64,000 bases of DNA, taken from Cacajao melanocephalus (taxonomy: Eukaryota > Chordata > Mammalia > Primates > Pitheciidae). Positions 53,666 to 64,000 of this stretch are shown here, piece after piece. Position 1 is the first letter of the stretch. Each line of letters opens with the position of its first letter. The notes beneath the pieces are model-generated. The model was not told the origin of the DNA and did not search any database. It saw only the letters and a program-made list of their open reading frames with translations. Where the stretch lies: positions 1 through 64,000 of the forward strand of contig CAUYLG010076610.1 of NCBI GenBank assembly GCA_963573385.1, given 5' to 3'. The position numbers were made by a program, and so were the translations under genes.

Positions 53666-54944
53666 CTTGGAGTGGACGGAGAGACAGAGAAATAAAAAAT
53701 TAAACGTGGTAAAAATCAACAAAGTTCCAATGCAGCAAGCACACGGCAGAGCAAAGGAATTCACAGAGAGACACAGAGAGAAACTGGATAGGCTGGAGAG
53801 GGGAGAGGAGAGAAGAAGAGAGAGGAAGGAAGACAGCTTTCGTATTATTCTTAATGTTCAATTTGTACCCAAAGTCAGAGCATTTATGAAATTCCAAACA
53901 CTGGCCTGATTAATGCTATCTGGCAGCCTTCCCTGTTGTTAGATTTCTGTTAACATTAACGACCAGACCTTGCTATATAAGGCGAGAAGAGTGTTAACTA
54001 TAACCTAGAGAAAGGACACAAGTGAGGACAGAGTAAGTGAACGTGGAGTAAAAGTGAGAGTGCCAGTGAGCAAGCGCGAGCAGTGAGACTCACTCCTGGA
54101 ACATCTGATACATTTCCATAAAGGCCAAAGTGTTATTTAAAGGCCACCCGCCCTCCCTTCCTCTGGCAAGCAGCAACAGAGAAAAAAAAAAAAAAAAAAT
54201 AGAGGTCATGGTCTGCAACCTGCAACTTCTAGAATTCTTTAACAGAAACAAAACAGCAGAGAAATAACTGCTTCCTTCCTCGGAGGGGGCCATTCCGAGT
54301 TCCACGCCTCATCCTTCCTTCCTCAGGGAGCACAGATTTTATTTTTTTTTCTCTCTCTCTTTTTTTTCCAGAGAATGTGCACATCTTGCTCCTTCCAAAG
54401 TCTCCCAGCTGCTCATATTTGTTTAAGTTTAACCTTAGTTGATCCACTGAAAACAAAATGGTCTAATTTGTCAATGCCAGGAGACATTTGCAGTTCTCTC
54501 GAGACTTCCCTGACATCCTAGAAACCTGACACTGCTCGCTCATGAGGCCAACTACTACTGTACACTCAAATACCTCTGCCCTGAAGTAGCATAAATAATT
54601 GGCCAAATCAGAATCTAACATCAGCACTACACTGGCAAACTACGCTGAGTTCATGCAAGCTTTCCTTGTGTGAACTCAGTCCCATTAAAGATTTTAACCT
54701 ACATCATCAGAGTAAATAACAACACTATGTCCAGCACTAGCTCACACTCTGTAATATTCAACTTTATCTTCTCTATACATGGAATCTACAGTACCTACAC
54801 CAAACAATTCCCTAGTCTGCTCAAAACTCCCAAGAACTATTCATGAGCTCAGAATAGTTGAGCTCCAAAAGGGTTAGAACCAAAAGGGCCAACTATGTTT
54901 ACAGAGGAGGAGTCTTAGTGGTCACCTCAGGTGGTGGGGGAAGA

Positions 54945-55090
54945 CTTTAACCCAGGAGCCTGAAAACGTGGCTCTGGTCCTGGTTGACCTGCTCTCCACC
55001 TGTGTGGCCTTGGCAGCAACTTCATCTTACTGGGCCTCAGTGTCTGCAATAAGTAGGCTGGGCTGCATGATACTTAAAAATCCCTTTAAT
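54945..55090 (+). mobile_element. MIR fragment
   Basis: Forward MIR-like: cacctgtgtggccttggcag, then ctgggcctcagtgtctgcaa. Confidence 0.65.
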
Positions 55091-55639
55091 GACATGATAG
55101 TGACGAGAATCCAAGCCTCCACCATGTCACGATGGCACACTTCGCCCTCTTAGGGATGCGAGAGCCCTGCCTGGGTACCTCTCCTGTTGCTGCCTGCACA
55201 GCAACCACTCTCCCTCATCAGCACACCTGAAGGCCCAAAGCCCCTTCTTGAGGTTCCGTTCTGCAACTAGAAAGGGCAGCCAGTTGAGGAGGGGTGCAAA
55301 ATGAGCAGTGCTTTATAAACACGATGTACTAAAACGCAGTCTCCACTGCCCACACATGACACTACTGTCCTACAACACTGGTTCTTCCAAAACAGCCTCT
55401 AAGAAATGGTCTCAACAACCAGCTTTCACATTGAGCCCAACTCGCTGAGGCCTGAGCAGGGATACAGTTCTCCCACCCCCACCGCCCCAGAAGAGCAGTT
55501 CAGTCCCCACAGTCTGTTCAGCTTTTCACGACACTATAGAAGTGGCCAAGGGGCAGCCAATCAGCTCCACTTTACGGCTCTGATTACTTATCCACAGGAG
55601 CACAGAAGCACAAACTTTGGCAGCTTCTTCTTCTACACT

Positions 55640-55936
55640 TTTTTATTTTTTTTAGACAGAGTCTCACTCTGTCGCTCAGGGTGGAGTGCAGTGGCACACT
55701 CTTGGCTCACTGCAACCTCTGCCACCCAGATTCAAACCATTCTCCAGTCTCAGTCTTCTGAGTGGCTGGGACTACAGGCATGTGCCACCACACCCAGCTA
55801 ATTTTTTTCTATTTTTAGTAGTGACAAGGTTTTGCTATGTTGGCCAGGCTGGTCTCGAACTCCTGGCCTTAAGTGATCTGCCTGCCTTGGCCTCCCTAAG
55901 TGCTGGAATTACAGGCATGAGCCACCACACCCAGCC
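55640..55936 (-). mobile_element. Alu SINE
   Basis: A full-length reversed Alu. Flanking tcttctacactt and cctctacactt are a diverged target duplication. Confidence 0.93.
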
Positions 55937-57064
55937 CCTCCTCTACACTTGATGACTATGGGACTTTCACACCCCAACTCAAAAATGCTATACCCCAAAG
56001 ATCAGGTCCTGAGCAATGAATGAACAAGCCCTGAAAAACCTGAATCCTTTCTCTAGGGGAGAAGGAATGCTGATTACATAAGAGTTTCATATTGTTTAAC
56101 TGAGGCCCCAGGAAGCCACGACTCATGGCTATGAATATCACATATAATAACTGGCAGCCAGAACAAAGCTACCCAGTGGTGTTGCATGGTGGGGCTACAG
56201 TCAGAATGACACGTGACCATTTAATGTGGTTCAGGGCAATAGTACTTCCTAGGAGAAGCTGATGAGAAGAGTTAATCAGGCTGCCAAATTTGCCATCTCT
56301 GGGACCACATTCTAACGGCCAACTTTCTACAAATCCTGGCCCAAGGTTCAATGTCCCTCTCACTATATTTGAATGCAAGATGACTGTGGTAAAAGGAGCA
56401 CAGGCTTCTACTGCTTTGTATCAACTTCCAGCTTCATATTTAACAACTGGAAGCTAAGGGGACCAACGATAAAAGAAAAACACCATCGCTCAGAACCGGG
56501 GGCCAGCCTGGCTCAGACTGCCTCAGACCTCAGAACCCAGGCCACAGAGAATGCTCGAACTACTGCTGTGGGAGCCAACAATGCAGGCCTTGTCAAACAG
56601 CCGCCCATTCATGCTAGCTATCAATGATGAAAGAGAGACAGATGCCAAGGCCTCAATACCAGACATATGCCAGGGGGAAGGAAGTAGGCAGAAAGAAAGA
56701 ATGGAAACTTATGGAGGAAGAAAATCTGTGGAGGAAGAATCTCTGAGGGTCCGAATCCTATTAGAGAAACCACAATCCACCAATATTTTGTGGAATATAA
56801 GAAATGATGGAAAGAACTTCTTATAATCATGTCACTTAGCCAGGCAATTCCTAAGAAAGACACTCTGGTATCTGAAAAGCTTGCTGACATCTAAGAGCCT
56901 AAGGCTGGTGTTCTCGTTCCCATTACAAACTATATCCAAGGCCAAGATAGGATTTTTTGGCAAATCAATGGGTGGGAAAATAATTACTCAATGGTTTCTT
57001 CCTTCTGCGAAGTCAGGATAATATAAGGTCTCTTAGGGACAAGGTAGTAACAATAGAGTATACT

Positions 57065-57375
57065 GATCAAGAAGCAGTTCTTAAGCAAATTACTGAACTT
57101 CTCTGCAATTCCAGGATCTTAATTGGGGGACTGCTGTGGTAATTAAATTATACGTGTAACGCATTAAGAACCGTGTCTGGCACATGCCACACTCTTAATA
57201 GATGTTAAAATTGTTATTATCCTCCACATGGGAGCCATTACACACCTTGCTCACAGATGAGACCAACTACTTCTCAGTTCCTCACAGGTCTGTCATAAGG
57301 GTCATCAAAGACAATGTACATGAAAGTACTCTGTAAGATATAAAGCACTTCACAAGCATTCATTACCCGCACCAT
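57065..57375 (+). mobile_element. MIR pieces
   Basis: 57065-57230 is a forward MIR (taagcaaattactgaacttc, cgtgtctggcacatgccaca). 57285-57375 repeats the MIR 3' pattern with taaagcacttcacaagcatt. Confidence 0.65.
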
Positions 57376-57547
57376 CGTTATAACTCTGAACAAGAGAAGG
57401 AGGGGACAGAAGGTAATGTGGTAAGCGGGCTGAAGCAAGAAACTCTGAGACAGGCCCCAGAACTGTCACTGTAGCCACTCATCCCATCGACAAATGTGTA
57501 CAAAGTGTCTGCCCTCAGGAGGCACCCGGGTTTTATGAGGATAAAGA

Positions 57548-57886
<339 letters not shown>

Positions 57887-58050
57887 TTAAGACAGGTATA
57901 AACCATATGCATGGCAGACAAAAAGGAAAGCCTGATTACTTTGAACCGGAAGGCTTCTCAGAAGAGGTAGCTTTTAGGCTGAGCACTGAAGGAGAAGTAA
58001 GACCTTGTCAGGCTTACAGAGAAGTAGAAATACATTAGAAAAGGCAGAGA

Positions 58051-58158
58051 AGGGCCAGGTGTGGCAGCACACACCTATAATCCCAGCAATTTGGGAGGCT
58101 GCAGCAAGAGGATCACTTGAGCTCAAGAAGTTCCAGACCAGCCTGGACGACAAACCTC
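58051..58158 (+). mobile_element. Partial Alu (left part)
   Basis: The first about 105 bp of an Alu, ending abruptly after agcctggacgac. Confidence 0.85.
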
Positions 58159-58879
58159 ATGCTCAGGGACTACTAAAGCTGCAGAAGAGAACCCTTAGGG
58201 CTTTCTCTACACTACTTTCAATGGTCCCCCACCTCTGCCCTCAGCCCTCCCCACAGTCTGCCCTTCTAAGAGAGAAAAAAGGAGGTAACAGCACACAGGG
58301 AGGGAGGCCTGCTTCTTATGCTACCCATACACCAACACCTGCTGCTCTACTCAATAGGGTACACCAGCATGCTAATTCCCAATCCCATCAACTTGTGATT
58401 CTCATTCATTTTCCTTTTACCCTGTGAGCTACCGAAGCAAGGGGTCTTCTGTGCTGCATTTTAATTACTACAATGAGCTATGGGATCTCAAGGGCTTTTG
58501 AATAATAACATTTTAACATTTACACATTTTTCATTCACCTCTGCCCATTTAAATTAAGGCTGAAGAATGCAGCTCATGTGAGGAGTTGCTAACTCAAATC
58601 AATCCTCAGACCCAGAGGAGAAGGCTGGGGGACCCAGTGTCCCATGTTGTTTCGTATTCTCCGTATTATTAGGATTGGAATCCTCCAACTGCAGAGTCAC
58701 TATGGTAAGCGTCAAAAACCATGGATGTGCAGGAGAACTCCCAATTACATGGTTGCTTTCAGAGGGTCACCAGGCTCTCCCTGGAAGGAAGGTCCTGACC
58801 AAGTTATTCAGACATTTGCTGAAGACTACAATTTGATAAGACAAATAGACTGAGAGTTCCTTCTGGTCCATGGCAACCT

Positions 58880-59065
58880 GAGAAACAGAATAAGTGCTAG
58901 ACTGGGATTCAAGAAGCCCATGTTTTAGTCCCAGCCCTGTGACTTTTCCTCTCTAGGTCTCTTTCAAAAAATGAATGCCTGGGATTCATTCTCCAGGGCT
59001 TTGTGATTTAGGCTGGTTTGAATCTGTGATTAAATGACCTCTCTATAGTCCCTTTCAGTTCTATG
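58880..59065 (+). mobile_element. MIR-type SINE
   Basis: Forward MIR-like: ttagtcccagccctgtgact, cctctctaggtctctttc, and a laxly conserved 3' half. Confidence 0.65.
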
Positions 59066-59109
59066 ATGTTAAGAACATGAATAGCAGCAGGGCTTTTGAT
59101 GAAATGGTT

Positions 59110-59345
59110 TTAGCCTCATGGTTAAAAGTATAGGCTTTGGAGTCAGTCAGACTAGGGTTTAAATCTCAGCTCCAATACCTAACCTTTTCTTCCTCATCTC
59201 TGAAAGAGGGACAAAAATAGCCCCTACCCTGAAGATCTGTCACGAGATATACAATGACATAATCAAAGTAAATGAAATCAGCATGGCAGCTGGTCCATAG
59301 GAAGCATTTGGTAAATGATAGCTGCTATCATTATCACCATTTTTC
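59110..59345 (+). mobile_element. MIR SINE, nearly full length
   Basis: Begins with the tRNA-derived part (catggttaaaagtataggct, ttggagtcagtcagactagg), then the MIR core, and ends ggaagcatttggtaaatgat. Confidence 0.85.
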
Positions 59346-59964
59346 ATTTACAGTCATTTCTGAACTCTTAGCTCATCATGCTAACACTGCACACAGAGGC
59401 TGGTTTCCCTTCTCCTGACTCTGCAAAGGAGACTGGTTTCTTCCAAGTAGCCCTGTTAAAGAGGCAGAATAAAAACTCAAATGCCAGGGAAGGCCAGTAT
59501 TCTTGTAAGTTTGGTTTGACATGTAACAGCACAGTGGAGAATCTTCCAGACTAGGAGCCATCTGTACTCACCTTGGGGCCCATAGGTAGAGCCCAGCTTT
59601 GGGACTTAAGACTGTTTCACACTGACTTGGTCTTGATTACCTCATTACATCTGCCCCATCTCCTGAACTTCTGAAGTGTCTGTTCACTGCCTGTCACTGG
59701 ACCTCTGACCTCTGGCCCCCAAATTTCCCTAGTTTTCAATATACCAGCTCTGCCTGGATCAGCTTCCAATCAGCCATGATATCTAACCATGTCTAATTCG
59801 ATAGTACATTTGCTGTCTTTGCTCCCCTTGATCTTCTGCCAGTTCTTGTACTGGGTATTCATAGCCATTTGCTTTCTCTTCTCCAGTTGCTGGAATGTTG
59901 AGCCCTTTTAAATACTCAAGAAACAACTGCCTTGAGTCCTCTACCAATTCAGCTAACCCAGCTG

Positions 59965-60190
59965 GCTTCCAACGGCTACTGCTTATTGAGTGCGACTCCT
60001 TCTGTGCCAGACACTATGCCAAGCATTTTCTTTTTAATATTCACAACAACCACGAGGTAAGAATTAGTATCCCTTCTACATGTAGAAACTGAGGCTTAAA
60101 GAGGTTAAATGACTCCCTAAATAAAGGTCACCATCCAATAAGTGCTAGAGCAAGAATTCAAATGCAAGCCTGATTACAAGGCCCACTGAG
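59965..60190 (-). mobile_element. MIR SINE
   Basis: Reversed MIR: tgtgccagacactatgccaa, agaaactgaggcttaaagag, aagaattcaaatgcaagcct. Confidence 0.85.
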
Positions 60191-60539
60191 CTTTTCATTC
60201 ACCTCTTGAAAACTATGTAAGATCGATTTCCTCATCTCTTCTGCTCTCTTTAAGCCATCATCTTTACCCAAGGCACCTGCACTTTTTGGAGGATAATCAC
60301 ACCAATTTCTTGAGAAGACATATCAAACAGTTTTAATGACTACTCTCAACACCATGTAAAAATTTGGGGGTAATTTCATCACTTCTCTCCTACCTTAGAG
60401 AAATTAGACCCCATTTAGGATTTACCAATGGCCTTCTAATTGCCTAACCTTCTTTCTAGTTTTCATCCTTCTGGCTCTTTCTATATCAATGGATACTGTT
60501 TGTCCATTGCTCCCAGTACCCACTCTCCCCTTCCTTTCT

Positions 60540-60895
60540 TAGTTACGGGATTTTTAGACAGGTTCACAGACACCTAGAATAAAGATAATATTTTCCACCT
60601 CCTTTGTAGCTAGGTGTAACCATATGATCAAGTTCTGGCCAATGAGTTATAAGTGAAAGTGGCATGTGTAACTTTTGGGAACTATCTTTAAAGTGTCATT
60701 CTCCCCTTTCTTCCTTCCTATGCTGATGGTTTGAACTTGGATAACCATCTTGAACCATGAGACGGCAGAAGGAAACTGGGTCCTTGACGGTCATGAACTG
60801 CCATTGAGCCCACCATTCCTTACTTTGGACTTCTATCTTGTTCAAACCACAGTTATTGAGGGTTTTCTGTCACATTCAGCCTTGCCTCTTAAGAT
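60540..60895 (+). mobile_element. ERVL-MaLR LTR, diverged (MLT1-like)
   Basis: The order catatgatcaagttctggcc, then gcatgtgtaacttttgggaa, the agccat-like and ctgggtccttgacg blocks, and gttattgagggttttctgtc fits an old MaLR LTR. The subfamily is uncertain. Confidence 0.65.
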
Positions 60896-60969
60896 ATTGC
60901 ATTCTCCCAGTTATCTTCCTACATTTCTTTCCCCTTGTGCCTCTAAATATAAGCTCTATTCTTTTTTAA

Positions 60970-61200
<231 letters not shown>

Positions 61201-61232
61201 AGTTCAGTTTTTGACCTCTTCACTCTCTCGTC

Positions 61233-61527
61233 TTTTTTTTTTTTTGAGACAGAGTCTTGCTCTGTCACCCAGACTGAAGTGCAGTGGCATGATCTTGGTT
61301 CACTGCGACCTCCGCTTCCAAGGTTCAAGTGCTTCTCATGCCTCAGTCTCTCGAGTAGCTGGGATTATAGGCATGCACCACTATTCTCAGCAAATTTTTG
61401 TATTTTTAGAAGAGATGGGGTTTCACTATGTTGGCCAGGCTAGTCTTATACTCTTAGCCTCAAGCAGTCCACCCACTTCAGGCTCCCAAAGTGCTGGGAT
61501 TACAGGCATGAGCCACCGTGCCTGACC
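61233..61527 (-). mobile_element. Alu SINE
   Basis: A full-length reversed Alu from poly-T to accgtgcctgacc, 33 bp from the older copy before it. Confidence 0.94.
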
Positions 61528-61559
61528 TGGATTCTCTTTTATGTTAAGAATCACCTCAA

Positions 61560-62345
61560 CTTGGATGATTCATAAATCTGTATTTCCAATCTTAACATCT
61601 CTTATCAGACTCCTGTTTCCAAGTGTTTATGAAGTATTTTTACTTGGATGTTCTCTGGTGCCAAAAACACCTCAAACTTAACACATTCGAAACCGGACTT
61701 CACATCTTCCTTCAAACATGCCCCTCCCTCAATTCTTATTTCTGTTAGTTGTACATGATTTTCTCAATTAACCAAGCTCAAACCTCAGAATCATCCTCAA
61801 ATTCCTCTCCTGATTCCTACACATTTTGTTACATGGTCCTGGTAATTCTGCTTCTTCTATACTTCTCCCATTCATACCTCCCTTCCTGTAACTTCCTCCT
61901 CTCCCTCTAGTCTCGGCTCTGATACCTTCAAGAGACTCCATGAAGTCTCTTGACTTTAGGGCATTCCCACCTCAGTCTCTCCCAGTCTAAGCAATCTAAG
62001 CGTCCACAATTATACATTTGAGAAGAGTGGTTCCTATGCTGTCACCCGATTCAAAAAGCCTCAACAGCACTGCATCGTCCTGGGAATAAATAGTGACACT
62101 AGAGAGCCAATGCTCTATGACAAGTTTCCTTTGTTCCAGCCAAACTGGATTACTCTTACCATTCTCCAAACACGTTCTCTACATCCTCTCCCACCCTCTC
62201 ACTGTTGTCTGTGCCGCTCTTCCTGTCTGGAATGCTCTCTCCTTCCTTACTTTTGCTATCAGGTATAATTTTATCTAGGGGTTCAGCTCAAGTGTGATTT
62301 CTTTAATAAAGCCATCCATGATCTCTTACCCTGACATAATTTATC
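61560..62345 (+). mobile_element. Long L2 fragment (3' coding part)
   Basis: Contains cctcaacagcactgcatcgt, tcttcctgtctggaatgctc, caagtgtgatttctttaata and agccatccatgatctcttac. These are in the right order for the end of an L2 element, and no frame is open. Confidence 0.75.
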
Positions 62346-62645
62346 CCTCTTTTGGACGCCAAAATTACTTTTATGCCACTTTTATATAAATTTAACATAT
62401 TCTCTCATCTTTCAGTTATTTTACATATGTCTCATGTATATAAATGCATAACATACATCTGTATAAAGGCTGTCAATACATTTGGTGGAGGAAAATTTAG
62501 AAGCACATTTCATAAGGCTTGGACTTGTTCCACAATGGGAAGAAGAGTGAACCATTCCAACTCAGAAACATAGATTAAAAAGAGGAAGACAGTTATACAG
62601 CAGGACTTTGTACAGGAATTCCTCTAATGCAAGAAGGTGAGAAAA

Positions 62646-62938
62646 GTCTGGTGCAGTGGCTTGCGCCTGCGATCCCAGCTACATGGGAGTTTGAGGTGGG
62701 ATTGCTTGAGACCAGGAGTTCAAGACTAGCCTGGACAACACAGTGAGACCCCCATCTCTAAAAAATTTTTTTAGCTAGGCGTGGTGGCACATACCTTTAG
62801 TTCTAGCTCTTCAGGAGGCTAAGGAAGGAGGGAGGATTGCTTGAGCCCAGAGCTTGAGGCTAGAGGGAGCTATGACTACACCACTGCACTCCAGCCTAGC
62901 AATGGAGCAAGACCCCTGTCTATTTTTAAAAAAAGAAG
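62646..62938 (+). mobile_element. Old Alu (AluJ-like)
   Basis: A diverged two-monomer Alu with a T-rich linker and a short A tail. Confidence 0.9.
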
Positions 62939-64000
62939 GCAAGAGAAGACAAAGCTGCTGAAGATAAGGCTTAATTGTTAAACTGTCTCATTTATATGTT
63001 TTCCCTTTGGAAAAAGCATCCAAACATACTCCTGGGCATTTACCTTGAAAATCTAGCCTGGACTTCTTGGTAAAGATGATAGATTGAATACAGGTACCTA
63101 TTTTTTCTTCTTCCTGAAATCTCATTAAACCAACAGTAAAAGTGGGACTACAGATGGAAGCACACCTGATAAAACAATACAAAACTGGCAAAGGGAAAAG
63201 CCAAGATTTACACTCTAGAATTCCCCAGGCTAAGGAATTGGTACTCTGATGTAGGAGTAGAGGGAGAAGCTAAAAACTGTTTCCTCCCCTTTGGAAGGAT
63301 TAAGGTCTTCATACTCATGTACAAACGTGCACAGACTCAAATGCATAGCTCTCAGAAATACGGACTTTATCTCAAAAACCTCTGAAGCGCAGCTGCATGC
63401 CGAAGAGTCCACATGTATCACTGTCTTAGATAATCATTCATTATTGTCCTCTGTTAAGTACCACCTCACCTGGATCCAAGCACTATTAGTGGATGCTACA
63501 GAAAAGCACCACGGAGAACAAGATGGCTTTTAGAGCTCTGGCTACTTTCCCATTTGCTATCAAACCTGGAAAGTTGTCCACTATTTCTCTGAGTGGTAAT
63601 ATGTCCAGAACGTTCAGCGAGCAAAGAGTCAAACATGAAAGAGAAATAAATGACCATGCTATACAAAACAGGAATCGCTGCTCTGGGATATGCTTGCCCT
63701 GTGTGATGATTTCAGAATACTTTTTCTACATTTGAAATAATTTAACAGGAATAGCCAGTTAAATAAAACTACCATAAAATCACATGGGCCTAGTGTCCTT
63801 TTAGAGGATGGGCTTTCTACTTCATAGATCTATTAAGGCTTTCCATTTCTGTCAGTTTTTGTCATTTCTATAGGTACAAATGGCATTTCTGGGTGGGAAA
63901 ATTCTTCATTGTGAAGGACTGTCCTGCATGGTACAGGATGCTTAGCATTCCTGGCCTCCAGGCATGAAATGCCAGTAGCAACCCCACCTTAATCAGGCAT

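Noticed and set aside
53131..53703. Plus-strand frames opposite the linker exon
   Set aside because: They are antisense shadows of the ANKS1A exon.
54333..54372. Pyrimidine tract ending in cag on the plus strand
   Set aside because: Looks like a plus-strand acceptor, but no coding or partner donor supports a plus-strand gene.
59110..59180. tRNA-like box A/B text
   Set aside because: It belongs to the tRNA-derived head of a MIR SINE, not to a tRNA gene.

Overview
The window is primate nuclear DNA, human or a close relative. It is packed with Alu elements, which occur only in primates, and carries L1PA/PB-type and older L1M LINEs, MIR, L2, ERVL-MaLR LTRs and DNA-transposon fossils. The coding part belongs to one large intron-rich gene on the minus strand. 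I recognise three exons of ANKS1A (also called Odin), an adaptor with ankyrin repeats, two SAM domains and a PTB domain that acts in Eph and EGF receptor signalling. In human this gene lies at 6p21.31, and the window is the reverse complement of the gene's sense strand.

Layout in the direction of transcription (high to low coordinates): an upstream intron (64000-53666); a 587-nt exon (53665-53079) for a serine-rich, disordered linker; a 37-kb intron (53078-15804); a 67-nt mini-exon (15803-15737); a 6-kb intron (15736-9767); a 107-nt exon (9766-9660) that opens the first SAM domain; and at least 9.6 kb of the next intron (9659-1). The three exons join in one continuous reading frame. The 67-nt and 107-nt exons together make a 174-nt in-frame unit. 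The ankyrin repeats, the rest of SAM1, SAM2 and the PTB domain lie outside the window.

The introns hold about 20 Alu copies, several with visible target-site duplications. They also hold L1 tails, many MIR and L2 fragments, a MER5-type element split by an Alu, a MER2/Tigger-type element and two MaLR LTRs. The large intron contains a decayed retrocopy of HSPE1, the mitochondrial 10-kDa chaperonin, at about 47.2-47.7 kb on the minus strand. A 0.36-kb repeat-rich segment is present twice, 2.6 kb apart (15.0-15.4 and 17.6-18.0 kb).

I found no second protein-coding gene, no structural RNA gene, no promoter I can defend, and no wholly new biological system. The most useful leads are the exon phase arrangement with its weak donor, the HSPE1 retrocopy, the local duplication, and coding differences from the human ANKS1A protein as I remember it, which may point to a non-human primate or to polymorphism.
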